Shown here one piece after another: positions 8,569 through 17,746 of a DNA stretch of 64,000 bases. The translations under genes and the position numbers were made by a program. Each line of letters opens with the position of its first letter. The stretch's first letter is position 1. Origin of the DNA: Clostridiales bacterium (GTDB taxonomy: Bacteria > Bacillota > Clostridia > Saccharofermentanales > Saccharofermentanaceae); NCBI GenBank assembly GCA_017620475.1, contig JAFZQI010000044.1, positions 85,259-149,258 of the forward strand, in the 5' to 3' direction. The notes beneath the pieces were generated by a model. The model saw only the letters and a program-made list of their open reading frames with translations. It had not been told where the DNA came from and searched no databases.

Positions 8569-10371
8569 ATGAAACGTTGTATAGCTACGCTTCTGACCTT
8601 AGCCATGGTCCTGTCGCTGATGGGATGTGCGAAGGAAACAGAGAAGACCAAGAAAACGAAGAAAACCAAGAAGACGACTACGGAAGAAACAAGCGATACG
8701 GATGACACGGGACCTTCCGAGTCCACCGATATTCCTTCCGAGACTGAAACCGGGTCGGAACCGACCGACACGAAGACTCCGGCTACCCAGGATACTTCGG
8801 ATACATCAGCCACGGCTGATACGAGTGCCTCGGACTCCTCCGGATCCGATACAAGTGCAACTTCATCTTTTTATGAGCCGCCTGCCGGTCCCGTCTCCGT
8901 TACAATCACTGACGGGGAATACCAGCTCGGATTTTATAATGCACCGACCAATCGTGCCTACGGTGAACTTGCTCCGAACATCGAATACGATGTCCTGATT
9001 TCCGCCGAACAGTATAACGATTACTACCGGCTCATGAGTCCGGACCACGACAAGCTCGGAGAACAGCTCGAGGCCATCTTCTCGGAAGAACTTCAGGCGT
9101 GCAAGGCGATCTATAGCCAGGCAAGCGATGAACTTCGGGACAATATTAATAATGCGACTTCCAGTAATTACTGGAATTACTCTTTTGCCGGCGTGAGCAG
9201 CTATGGTAATTTCAAACGTGGCGACACCAAGGTCACATCTTTTGCGGTCAACCGTTTCTCCGAACTGAAAGGCGAGTATGAAACGACCACTGCTTACTTT
9301 AACTTCGATTCCGCTACCGGCGAAGCCCTGAAGATGGATGATTTCATCACGGATCGTAATGCTTTTGCCGACGCCTTCCTCTGGTACTATGTCGATGCTG
9401 CTACCGTAGATGATAACGGTGCTTCCGTGGATTGGGATCATGCACTAAGTCTTGCTGCCGACACCATCCGAAGCGGCGAGGATCTCCCGTTCCTCCTTTA
9501 CCAGAATGCCATTTATGTCGTACTTCCGTATGTGCCCGGTACAGACCCGGATACGACCTACTCCGTTACTTTCTCAGCTCTCGAGATGGGAGATTGCGTG
9601 AATCTCGATTACTTCACTTCTACTCCTTCGTCCTATGCGCTGAGTGCAGACAGCAATAACTGCTTCAAGTGGGATTTCGACGGTGACGGTGTTCTGGACA
9701 CAGTTACCCTCGACGGAGGAGACGATTACTACACGGTGGATCTCTCCATTTACTTCAACGGACAGTCCTGTGCCACCGGCGATTACAGCCAATGTGCCCA
9801 GGATGCCTACGATATCAGCTGGGCCTGCATGTGTAAGACAGACGGCGGATACTATCTGTATGTTGAATTCGGCATGGAAGATCCGGCAAATACCACAGCC
9901 GTGTTCCACTTCAATAACGGAAAATTTGAGTATGTCGGAGAGATGGATGAATTTGAAAGCTATCCTTGGAATCCGGGCGAATGCAGAGTATGTTCCAGAA
10001 GTGATCTTATGGGCACGGGCAAAAAGGTCAGAGACTGCGCGCTCGGAAAGGACGGTTTGCCGTACCAGCTCTATGATTATATCGAAGAAAGCGGCATAGG
10101 CGTGACGAAGAAAAAGATGACGCTGGGCATCTTCGAGGACGGTTCTTTTACCGACGAGTTCGTGACGATCCCCGAGGGAACTACCGTACAGATCCTCGGT
10201 ATCGACTCCTACTATAAGATCGCCTACTTCACCACTTTGTGCGAGGACGAATCGCAGAATCAGCGTTTCAACATGATCGTGTATTACGATGAAAATTGTG
10301 ACGCATATGATGTCTACTTCGACGGAGATGGCGCGTACAACCTCTTTGCGGGATTAGAATACTTCGACTGA
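8569..10371 (+). CDS. Lipoprotein with Lys/Thr linker and RsiV-like domain
   Basis: A 600-aa predicted lipoprotein: signal peptide with lipobox LSLMGC, then a low-complexity linker (EKTKKTKKTKKTTTEE and a Ser/Thr/Asp stretch to about residue 100). The middle part (about 105-350) resembles DUF3298/RsiV-type extracytoplasmic domains (DSATGEALKMDDFI), which bind lysozyme in the RsiV case; that similarity is judged by eye. Near residue 370 WDFDGDGVLDTVTLDGGDD looks like a calcium-binding EF-hand/FG-GAP loop. The start is chosen at the ATG after AAAGGAGGAGAGT rather than the upstream ATG at 8551. Attached to the outer face of the membrane; role unknown. Confidence 0.78.
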   Translation: MKRCIATLLTLAMVLSLMGCAKETEKTKKTKKTKKTTTEETSDTDDTGPSESTDIPSETETGSEPTDTKTPATQDTSDTSATADTSASDSSGSDTSATSSFYEPPAGPVSVTITDGEYQLGFYNAPTNRAYGELAPNIEYDVLISAEQYNDYYRLMSPDHDKLGEQLEAIFSEELQACKAIYSQASDELRDNINNATSSNYWNYSFAGVSSYGNFKRGDTKVTSFAVNRFSELKGEYETTTAYFNFDSATGEALKMDDFITDRNAFADAFLWYYVDAATVDDNGASVDWDHALSLAADTIRSGEDLPFLLYQNAIYVVLPYVPGTDPDTTYSVTFSALEMGDCVNLDYFTSTPSSYALSADSNNCFKWDFDGDGVLDTVTLDGGDDYYTVDLSIYFNGQSCATGDYSQCAQDAYDISWACMCKTDGGYYLYVEFGMEDPANTTAVFHFNNGKFEYVGEMDEFESYPWNPGECRVCSRSDLMGTGKKVRDCALGKDGLPYQLYDYIEESGIGVTKKKMTLGIFEDGSFTDEFVTIPEGTTVQILGIDSYYKIAYFTTLCEDESQNQRFNMIVYYDENCDAYDVYFDGDGAYNLFAGLEYFD

Positions 10372-10397
10372 TCTTTGATCCGAACAAACAAAATAAT

Positions 10398-10450
10398 GAT
10401 CCCCCGCCGCGAACCAGGGCTTAACGCTTTCGGAACCGCAGCGGGGGATC
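10398..10450. terminator. Bidirectional terminator between convergent genes
   Basis: A perfect 10-bp stem GATCCCCCGC / GCGGGGGATC (10398-10407, 10441-10450) with a 33-nt loop is flanked by AATAAT on the left and TTATTAT on the right. It sits between the + lipoprotein and - serA genes, so it could stop both transcripts. The loop is longer and the T-tract poorer than usual. Confidence 0.6.
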
Positions 10451-10494
10451 TTATTATGCTGTTTCTTTAGTGTCGGCTTATGAGCCGGTCACGA

Positions 10495-12099
10495 TTAGAA
10501 GAAGAGCTGGGTCACACGCAGTACGCCATCGATCGAACGGAGCTCTCCGATCACATCCTCAGAAAGTGCTTCGCTTACAGCCAGGAAGGACTGGGCCTTG
10601 GTGGAGCCCGGCTTTACGCCCCAGTGCATCGCGTTGATGTTGATGTTGTGATCGCCGATCTTGGTCGCGATCTTACCGATGATGCCCGGCTTGTCTTCGT
10701 TCTGCATGGCAACAACGATCGGAGCCAGCGCGAAGTCTGCCTGGTAGCCGAAGAAGCTTACGAGTACTTCTGTATCCTCTCCGACGATCGTACCGGAAAC
10801 GGAGAGCTCACGGCCCTCTTCGGTAACGAAGTTGACAACGATCATGCTGCTGTAACGCTCGCACTGTGCGCTCTTGCTCTCGACAACTTCAATGCCGTGG
10901 GACTCAACACCCTGACGTACGTTAACGAAGCTTACGCGTCCGTCGGAATGTGCTGCGAGGAAACCCTTCAGGGCAGACAGTGTCAGGATGCCTGTCTCCT
11001 GCTCAGCCAATGCGCCTCTGAATTCGATCTCGATCTTCTTGACCGGAACGGTTTCTGCCTGATAGTAGATACCGCCGAGTTTCTCAGCGAGATCCGCATA
11101 CGGACGGATGGCCGCCATATCGCCGCTGAAAGAAGGCATGTTAATGGCCGCAACCAGTTCCCCGCGCAGTGCTTTTGCCACGAGAGAAGTAACGGCAGAA
11201 CCTACGTTGTGGTTCGCTTCCTGTGTAGAGGCACCGAGGTGAGGTGTGACTACGCAGTTCGGAAGCGTCAGAAGCGGGTTCTCATAGTGCTGCTCGCCCG
11301 GAGCCTTGTCGTAAGAAGGCTCCTTGTCGAACACGTCGATTGCTGCAGCGGCAACCTGACCGGACTTCAGTGCCTCGTAGAGAGCCGCCTCATTTACGAG
11401 ACCGCCACGGGCCGCGTTTACGATACGGACGCCCTTCTTGCACTTGGCAAGTTCATCTGCGCCGACCATGCCGACAGTCTCCTTATTCTTCGGAGTATGG
11501 AATGTGATGAGATCCGCTACAGCGAGGAGATCCTCGAGCTTCGCGCAGCGCTTCACGCCGACGGTATCGAACTTCTCCTGCGGAATGTATGGGTCATATG
11601 CAACAACGCTCATGCCGATACCCTTGAGTTTTCTGGCTACGATGGAGCCGATACGACCGAGGCCGATGATACCGGCGGTCTTGCCCTCGAGCTCGTTACC
11701 GATCATCTGGGCACGGCGGAAATCGTCATTATGTGCTGCCTCATTGGCATGGCAGAGATTTCTGAAAATAGAGAATGCATGTGCTACGGCAAGCTCACCT
11801 GCTGCCATGATGTTGGCTTCCGGAGTATTTACGGCGATGATGCCCTTTTCGGTGCAGGCAGCCACATCGATATTGTCGATACCGTTACCGGCACGGCCGA
11901 CGACCTTAAGATTCTTGGCGTTGGCCAGAAGGTCCTTATTGACCTGTGTTACGGAACGTACGATCAGCGCATCGTAATCACCGATGAAACCTTTGATCTC
12001 GTCCTGGGAGCAGCCCAGACGCTCATCTACTTCAAAACCTTCATCCTTCAGATACTGAATCGCATCTGCTGCAATCTTCTCGGCAACTAAAATCTTCAT
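10495..12099 (-). CDS. serA: D-3-phosphoglycerate dehydrogenase
   Basis: First step of L-serine synthesis: oxidises 3-phosphoglycerate with NAD+. This 534-aa version is the long type: catalytic and NAD domains (IIGLGRIGSIVARKL near residues 145-160; NAARGGLVNE; TPHLGAST containing the active-site His), then an allosteric substrate-binding domain, and a C-terminal ACT domain (from about residue 460, EDKPGIIGKIATKIGDHNIN) that normally senses serine. GGGAGG lies 10 bp before the ATG. It follows the aminotransferase gene by 24 bp in the same operon. Confidence 0.97.
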   Translation of the reverse strand: MKILVAEKIAADAIQYLKDEGFEVDERLGCSQDEIKGFIGDYDALIVRSVTQVNKDLLANAKNLKVVGRAGNGIDNIDVAACTEKGIIAVNTPEANIMAAGELAVAHAFSIFRNLCHANEAAHNDDFRRAQMIGNELEGKTAGIIGLGRIGSIVARKLKGIGMSVVAYDPYIPQEKFDTVGVKRCAKLEDLLAVADLITFHTPKNKETVGMVGADELAKCKKGVRIVNAARGGLVNEAALYEALKSGQVAAAAIDVFDKEPSYDKAPGEQHYENPLLTLPNCVVTPHLGASTQEANHNVGSAVTSLVAKALRGELVAAINMPSFSGDMAAIRPYADLAEKLGGIYYQAETVPVKKIEIEFRGALAEQETGILTLSALKGFLAAHSDGRVSFVNVRQGVESHGIEVVESKSAQCERYSSMIVVNFVTEEGRELSVSGTIVGEDTEVLVSFFGYQADFALAPIVVAMQNEDKPGIIGKIATKIGDHNININAMHWGVKPGSTKAQSFLAVSEALSEDVIGELRSIDGVLRVTQLFF

Positions 12100-12123
12100 A
12101 GTTTATGTTCCTCCCTATTGTCC

Positions 12124-13221
12124 TTATGCATTCTGAGCCTTAAGCTCGGCTACTACTTCGTCGAGATCCTTAAGCATCGCCTTGATCTCATCGATGGTGG
12201 TATCCGCCATGTGCGCGATACGGAAAGTGGTCTCCTTCAGAGCGCCGTAGCCGCCGGACAGGAGATATCCTCTCTCACCCATCTTCTTGTTGATCTCGGA
12301 GAACGGGATACCCAGCGTGTTCTTGATGCAGGTTACGGTCACGGACAGATTATCCGGATCGGAATAGAGCTCCGCATTCTTTCTTGCCCAGTCACGAACC
12401 AGTTCTGCCATCTCGCAGTGTCTCTTATAACGGTTCTCCATGCCCTCTTCGAGGATGCAGTCGAGCTGATAATCCAGCGCAAACATGTGAGACTCGGACG
12501 GAGTGGACGGATACTGGAACGGCTTCTCGTGTACGAACTTAGCCAGCTCGACATAGTCGAAGTAAAGGCCGCGGTTCGGGATGGTCTTGGCCTTCTCCAG
12601 TGCACGGTCGGTAACGGACGCGATGGACATTCCCGGAGGCAGTCCCAGACATTTCTGTGTAGAAGTGATGCAGACATCGATACCCCACTCATCTACCGGG
12701 ATGTAGTCACCGCACATGGAACTTACGGTATCCACGCAAAGGATGACATCCGGATATTTGGCCTTGAGGACCTTGGAGATCTCACCGACAGGGTTATGAA
12801 TACCTGTAGATGTCTCGTTGTGGGTAATGGTGATGAGGTCATATTCTCCGGAAGAGAGCGCCTCGTCCACCATCTCGGGCGTGGTGATTCTACCCAGCTC
12901 GGAACGGAATATATCTGCCGGAACACCGTTAGCCGTACACATCTTGTACCAGCGCTCACCGAATGCTCCGATGGAGCAGATCGCTGCCTTCTTGGCTGTG
13001 AAACATCGCACGGCGCCTTCCATAAGACCGCTTCCTGAGGAGGTGGAAAGAATGATAGTGTTCTTCGTACCCATGACCTTCTGCAGTTTCTCGGAAATCC
13101 CCTGCTGCAGAGCAGATGCATCTTTGGTACGGTGGCCGATCATCGGCGTAGACATCTTTTCCAGAACTTCCTTGCGGACTTCAACCGGACCCGGAATGAA
13201 AAGCTTCTTGTGCGTACTCAT
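12124..13221 (-). CDS. Class V aminotransferase, probable phosphoserine aminotransferase
   Basis: A 365-aa PLP enzyme of the serine-pyruvate/alanine-glyoxylate type. The PLP lysine is in ITSTQKCLGLPPG, and SSGSGLMEGAVR is the phosphate-binding turn. It is not a canonical SerC, but paired directly upstream of serA it most likely supplies the second step of serine synthesis (3-phosphohydroxypyruvate to phosphoserine); this role has been described for such non-SerC enzymes in archaea and some bacteria. The start MSTHKK follows TTGGAGGAG at 6 bp. A serine-glyoxylate or alanine-glyoxylate activity is the alternative. Confidence 0.88.
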   Translation of the reverse strand: MSTHKKLFIPGPVEVRKEVLEKMSTPMIGHRTKDASALQQGISEKLQKVMGTKNTIILSTSSGSGLMEGAVRCFTAKKAAICSIGAFGERWYKMCTANGVPADIFRSELGRITTPEMVDEALSSGEYDLITITHNETSTGIHNPVGEISKVLKAKYPDVILCVDTVSSMCGDYIPVDEWGIDVCITSTQKCLGLPPGMSIASVTDRALEKAKTIPNRGLYFDYVELAKFVHEKPFQYPSTPSESHMFALDYQLDCILEEGMENRYKRHCEMAELVRDWARKNAELYSDPDNLSVTVTCIKNTLGIPFSEINKKMGERGYLLSGGYGALKETTFRIAHMADTTIDEIKAMLKDLDEVVAELKAQNA

Positions 13222-13609
13222 GATAAACTCCTCCAAGTAATAACTATAATTACATACCGTACTATTGTAGACGCATTTTCCCCTTTTTTCCAGTATAAAA
13301 AACCTGTGGTTTACATTTTCGGCAATTTATCAAAAAAAGCGCGTCAGATGGCATTTGAGCCGACAACCTGACAGAGGAGATCACGAAATGATTTTTATTC
13401 CGCTACTTATTTTCCGGTTCTCTCACACGATTGCTCACGAGCGGATCTGCTTCCGCTTCTTTACGGACGGTTTTGCATTCGGCTCCGCTTTATAGTAAAT
13501 TGATGGCAGAGGACCCATCCATACAAATGGTGCAGAAGGACCATCCAATGGGTTCCGGATACGAAGGAACAGGAAGAGCGCACGCAGTTACCGGTTTTCG
13601 GAGGCGGTC
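13222..13609. other. 388-bp spacer between divergent genes
   Basis: Holds the upstream region of the serine operon on the minus strand; TACAAT (13264-13269) is a possible -10 box about 43 bp before the aminotransferase start. I found no T-box or riboswitch-like structure. An open frame at 13431-13613 has no SD, low similarity to anything and overlaps the next gene, so I do not call it. Confidence 0.5.
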
Positions 13610-14140
13610 ATGAAAGGATTCACGATTCCCAATCTCATCATCCACATGATGCAGTTTCTTACTGCAAGCTTTCTGGCGATCCTCCCTGCCGGCGCCGCAC
13701 TCGTCGGCGGAGTCGTCTCCTTTTTCGGGATTTCGGCTGCTAAGGCGCCGACGACCGCATCGATCATTATTGCCTCTTTCTTTGTTTTCTACTCACTGAT
13801 CTCGATGATCATGGGCATCATCAACTTTCTCGTGATCTCCCGTCATATGCGTACGTATTTCATCATCGAGCTGCTCCTCGGAATCCTCGGGATCGCCGGA
13901 TGCGTGGCTTCCCTGGTCTACTATTTTTCTGCCATCAGCCTTCCCTTCCGCATGCTGCTGCGAGAAGGCTTCGCTCCGATAATGAACCTGGCATTCATCT
14001 TCATTCTGCTTTGCATATTAAACCTCACGTTCACAGTGCTTTTCGCGGTGGTACCGAAGAAAACGATAAAGCCGGCACCCGGCGATCCAGTACCCGCTCC
14101 AGGTTCGATCTCCGCACCATCTGACACCCCTCTTCTCTGA
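13610..14140 (+). CDS. Four-helix membrane protein, unknown function
   Basis: A 176-aa integral membrane protein with four hydrophobic segments (about residues 15-40, 50-77, 83-107 and 120-148) and a short Pro-rich cytosolic tail (PAPGDPVPAPG). I do not recognise the family. GGAGG is 5 bp before the ATG. It stands alone, convergent with the next gene across a strong terminator. Confidence 0.7.
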   Translation: MKGFTIPNLIIHMMQFLTASFLAILPAGAALVGGVVSFFGISAAKAPTTASIIIASFFVFYSLISMIMGIINFLVISRHMRTYFIIELLLGILGIAGCVASLVYYFSAISLPFRMLLREGFAPIMNLAFIFILLCILNLTFTVLFAVVPKKTIKPAPGDPVPAPGSISAPSDTPLL

Positions 14141-14216
14141 GCGATTCTCTTCCCCGCTTCTCTGAACGAACCGTGCTCCGGTTCTTTTTACTTTTCTTCC
14201 GTAAAGCAAAAAGAAA

Positions 14217-14250
14217 GGGTTGCCTCATTATTCTGAGACAACCCCTTTTT
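14217..14250. terminator. Bidirectional rho-independent terminator
   Basis: Stem GGGTTGCCTCA / TGAGACAACCC (one C/A mismatch), 6-nt loop, then CTTTTT on the plus strand; the minus strand continues into TTTCTTTTT. It serves the membrane-protein gene and the large gene ending at 14278. Confidence 0.85.
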
Positions 14251-14277
14251 CGTTAAATCAAGTTGTATTGCCGTGGA

Positions 14278-17200
14278 TCAGCTGTTGACCATACTTACCG
14301 GCGGGAGCTTGACCGTATCACCGGCCTTCGGCTTATAAGATGCATCCAGTCCATTGTAAGTCAGGATCGTCGTTACTCTTGCATCCGTCTCCGAATCGAT
14401 CTTGACACCGTATACGTGATAGAACAGATCCCACCATGTACGGCATCCGCTCTTATCCGAGAAGGTGTACACACCGAGAGGAGCGTCAGCCGCTACGACC
14501 TCAGAAGTCTGTTCCGGCGTGCTTTCCGGAGGAGTCGTATCCTCGGTCTCGGAAACATCTCCGGAAACATCCGTGATGGAAGGTGTTCCGGTAACTTCCG
14601 TCTCTTCTTTATCCGACTTACCGTCGCTGCATGACTTCGCGATCAGCACGATGATGATGATCAGGCAGATGACCGATACCGCTGCAAGAATGTACGGCAG
14701 GTAGCTCATGCCTTCTCCGTCTTCTCCGCTGTCGAATCCGTCGTCAATGGTATCCATGCGGCGTCTTGCCGGCTGGGTATTCGGACGGTTGCCCGGACGC
14801 TGGGGCTGCGGTCTCTTCACACCCGGAATGGAACCCGGACGTACGGACTCGCCGGTCTGCATGTACGGCGGAACGGAAGACGGTGCCGCAACAGACTGAG
14901 GCTGCGAAGCGGATGCCGCTGCGCCGCCGACAGCGCCTACGTCGAAGAGATCAGCCACAGACGGTGGCGGATTATTGAAATCATACTGTGTCGAAGCCTG
15001 AGACTGAGCCGCGTATGCATCTGTCGCCGCGTACGGATCGTAACCGCCCTCGGTCTGATCCTGTACCGATTCAGCCACCGGCTCACTATAGTCTGCTTCC
15101 GGCTGGTAGGAAGGCTCGTAGCTGTCGGATGTCTGCGGAACCTCAGGAGCAGTGTATGCATCCTGCCCATAAGCCGCACCGTCATTTACGAACGGAGATA
15201 CCGGTGTGGCCGCCGGAGCAACAAACGGTGTTGCGGACGGAACCGGCTCATCTTCGTCTACGGTATAAGATCCGCGTGCATATACGCCCGTATCCTCGTA
15301 TCCTACCGGTGTATCACTGTTGGTCGGATATGTCGGCGGAGTATAGGTCGGAGCCTCATAGATCGGCATTTCCGGAACATCATCGGCAGAGGCAGTCGCC
15401 GCACTCGGAGCATCATTGGATGCGAACGGGATCACGAACTCGTCCGAAGATCCGGCTTCCTGTCCGTCAACCCCTTCTGCGGATTCCGTATAATCAGCAG
15501 AATAGCCATCTGCCGCCTCGTATTTCTCCTCCGAAGGAGTCTCAGCATCACCGAAGAAAAGCGGGGTCTCGTCGAATTCTTTTGGATCATTAGAATACTC
15601 GGGGTCATCGTTCATAGGCGTTTTCTCCTCATCGTCCGCTTCGAAAACAATCGGGGCATCCTCGTCTGTTTCCGCAACAGCTCCCGAAGCACCGGCCTCG
15701 GAATTCTGTTCAGTTCCTGCCATGTTCTCCTTAACGGCCGGACCCGGCACTGCCGATCCGCCGAAAACCTCGTCTCCGATAAAGAGCGGAGCACCATCGT
15801 CCGCCTGTGTTGCTTCGCCGCCCACTTCAAAAGAACCGGAATCGGCGCTATCGTCCTTCTCTGCCGGAGCTGCGGGAACAACCGGAGCTGCGGGCACAGC
15901 CGCACCGGCTTCGATCACAGGTGCAGCAGGAGCTACTGAGGCTTCCTGTGCCTTCTGTGCCGCCTTGGCAAAAGGATTGTCTGCGTTCTTAACGGCGACA
16001 AACGGCTCTTCCTTAGCAGCAGGAGCCGGTTCTGCCGTCGGCTGGACAAACGGACTTGCCGCCTCGCCGGCATTGATCTTGCTGTCGAGTTCCGCAGCAG
16101 CCTTGTCAAATGTATTCACGTAAGGGATCACCTTCGTAGCGCCATCATCATCCGATCCGGCGTTCACTACAGGAACGGACGGAGCAATCGGAGCCGGAAC
16201 CACAGGTGCCGTAGCAGAGGGTGCCGGAACAGGAGCCGGTATGACCGGTGCAGTCGGAGCCGAAGGAACAGCCGGAGCCGCAGGAGCCTTGCCGGCCTCT
16301 TCATTCATCAGATCGGAAATGTCGCCGAATGTCAGCGTCGGTTCCGGAATCGGTGTATTGATCGCCGCTTCTACAGAAGAAGCCTCACCCGTGGAACCGG
16401 CAGCACTTGTCTCATGGCCCAGAGAAGCGATTGCATCCGCTGCGCTTCCCACGACCGGCGTTACCATAGTTGCCTCAAGGACCTTCTGCATATCGCGGGG
16501 TTCTGCCTTCGGCGTTGCATCACCGAAAAGCATCGCATCCTCCGGAACAGGAGCATCCACATTCGTCTTCGGCGAATCCATCGGAATCGGCGGAGCAACG
16601 TTGTAATCATCCTCATCCGGCTCTTCCACGACTTTCTTCTTCTTTCTTCCGAAGCCGAAGAAACCGCCACGGTCACTGGATGTGATATCTTCTACGAAAG
16701 AGATCATGAACTGAAGCGGAACGCCCGGAAGTTTGGCCGCCGCTTCGGTAATGACGACGCTGGCTGCATCGCTCTGGTCCTCTGCATCATAAAGGATGCG
16801 AAGAAGTTCCTGCTGACCGAGCGCCTCGTACACCTCGCGGTTACAAAGGATGATGCAGTCATCGAGTTTAAGCTGAGCGATATTGGAGCAAAGCGCCGGA
16901 GCGGTCTTTGTCGCGCAGAAGTTATAGAAATTGTCCACCTTTTGACGGTTCGTGTTAATGGCATCGATGCGGATGTCCGCCGCAGTCATCGGGTAGAGCG
17001 TATCGTCACGATAAAGGAATGCCAGGCCCTTGCCGATCGTCGACGCGAATGCCTCGCCATCCTTGACCATTACGCCGGCGAAGAAAGGCGCGCGGCTTCC
17101 ATCCTGCTGGATCTTCATCTTTCCGGTAATGGAAACGGCTGTATTCACCATCTCACCGATGGAGTCGTCAAGAGAACGTCTTCCGGTCTTCAGTTCCGTT

Positions 17201-17439
17201 CCGAGGCGGCGCAATACTGGCTCATACGGCGGAAGCGCATTGGGATCCTGATCCGGGATCGTCTGGTGTGAAAAAACGGAGAGGAAAAATCCTCGGTCTT
17301 CTTTATCATTGGTCAGGTCGGCCGAACGTGCCACGGCTTTACTGGTCACGCGTCCGTCCATGTAAAAAGCATCTGTCAGTTCTGCTGTCGGAAAATATCT
17401 TGCGGTAAGTGTGGTTGCAAGACGGGTCTGCTTTGCCAT
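14278..17439 (-). CDS. PP2C-like pseudophosphatase / LysM single-pass membrane protein
   Basis: A 1053-aa protein with an unusual order of parts. Residues 1-250 have the layout of a PP2C phosphatase (FAGVMVKDGEAFASTIGKGLAFLYR; LKLDDCIILCNREVYEAL) but lack the metal-binding Asp/Gly-Asp residues. A basic segment (FGRKKKKVVEE) and about 600 residues rich in Ala, Pro and acidic residues follow. One membrane helix lies near 915-935 (YILAAVSVICLIIIIVLIAK). After a Thr-rich spacer a LysM-like domain ends the chain (TWWDLFYHVYGV ... ILTYNGLD ... KAGDTVKLPP). So the phosphatase-like part is cytosolic and LysM, a peptidoglycan binder, is outside. GGAGG is 9 bp before the ATG. Function unknown; a wall-to-cytosol sensor is my inference. 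Confidence 0.75.
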   Translation of the reverse strand: MAKQTRLATTLTARYFPTAELTDAFYMDGRVTSKAVARSADLTNDKEDRGFFLSVFSHQTIPDQDPNALPPYEPVLRRLGTELKTGRRSLDDSIGEMVNTAVSITGKMKIQQDGSRAPFFAGVMVKDGEAFASTIGKGLAFLYRDDTLYPMTAADIRIDAINTNRQKVDNFYNFCATKTAPALCSNIAQLKLDDCIILCNREVYEALGQQELLRILYDAEDQSDAASVVITEAAAKLPGVPLQFMISFVEDITSSDRGGFFGFGRKKKKVVEEPDEDDYNVAPPIPMDSPKTNVDAPVPEDAMLFGDATPKAEPRDMQKVLEATMVTPVVGSAADAIASLGHETSAAGSTGEASSVEAAINTPIPEPTLTFGDISDLMNEEAGKAPAAPAVPSAPTAPVIPAPVPAPSATAPVVPAPIAPSVPVVNAGSDDDGATKVIPYVNTFDKAAAELDSKINAGEAASPFVQPTAEPAPAAKEEPFVAVKNADNPFAKAAQKAQEASVAPAAPVIEAGAAVPAAPVVPAAPAEKDDSADSGSFEVGGEATQADDGAPLFIGDEVFGGSAVPGPAVKENMAGTEQNSEAGASGAVAETDEDAPIVFEADDEEKTPMNDDPEYSNDPKEFDETPLFFGDAETPSEEKYEAADGYSADYTESAEGVDGQEAGSSDEFVIPFASNDAPSAATASADDVPEMPIYEAPTYTPPTYPTNSDTPVGYEDTGVYARGSYTVDEDEPVPSATPFVAPAATPVSPFVNDGAAYGQDAYTAPEVPQTSDSYEPSYQPEADYSEPVAESVQDQTEGGYDPYAATDAYAAQSQASTQYDFNNPPPSVADLFDVGAVGGAAASASQPQSVAAPSSVPPYMQTGESVRPGSIPGVKRPQPQRPGNRPNTQPARRRMDTIDDGFDSGEDGEGMSYLPYILAAVSVICLIIIIVLIAKSCSDGKSDKEETEVTGTPSITDVSGDVSETEDTTPPESTPEQTSEVVAADAPLGVYTFSDKSGCRTWWDLFYHVYGVKIDSETDARVTTILTYNGLDASYKPKAGDTVKLPPVSMVNS

Positions 17440-17746
17440 AAAATAGCGCCTCCAAATTATGGGATTTTCCCACTACTTCTAGATAATTATATCATAATGT
17501 CTTTTCAAACAAGTGCTTTGGAAGGACTTTTTTCTACAATTTCATGACAAATTCGCGTCGATGGCATTTCGATCCTCATCCACATGCGCAAATCTGCCGA
17601 TTTGCGGTCCGATCAAAAATATCCGACTATTTCACAATCATTACGTGAAGATACAGTTCTTTTCAAGCGGAAGGATCATCTTCCCATCATCTTTTTTCAT
17701 GCAGACAAATTCTTTTCCGAGGTTCTCTTTTTCTGCAGGCAAAGCT
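17440..17746. other. 307-bp spacer with promoter and a dispersed-motif copy
   Basis: On the minus strand TGATATAAT (17486-17494) is an extended -10 promoter for the PP2C-like/LysM gene. ACAGTTCTTTTCAAGCGG (17653-17670) is a copy of the dispersed motif. The remainder is AT-rich and shows no gene. Confidence 0.6.

Noticed and set aside
10480..12090. 536-codon plus-strand open frame antisense to serA
   Set aside because: serA is unmistakable on the other strand; the antisense frame stays open through codon bias and its translation matches nothing. The same holds for 57294-58508, 20488-21966, 3459-4268 and 18134-19036.
13222..13300. T-box or serine-responsive leader before the serine operon
   Set aside because: The leader is short and lacks the T-box sequence and any terminator hairpin.
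13431..13613. 60-codon frame before the four-helix membrane protein
   Set aside because: No SD or ATG, odd composition, overlaps the well-supported start at 13610.
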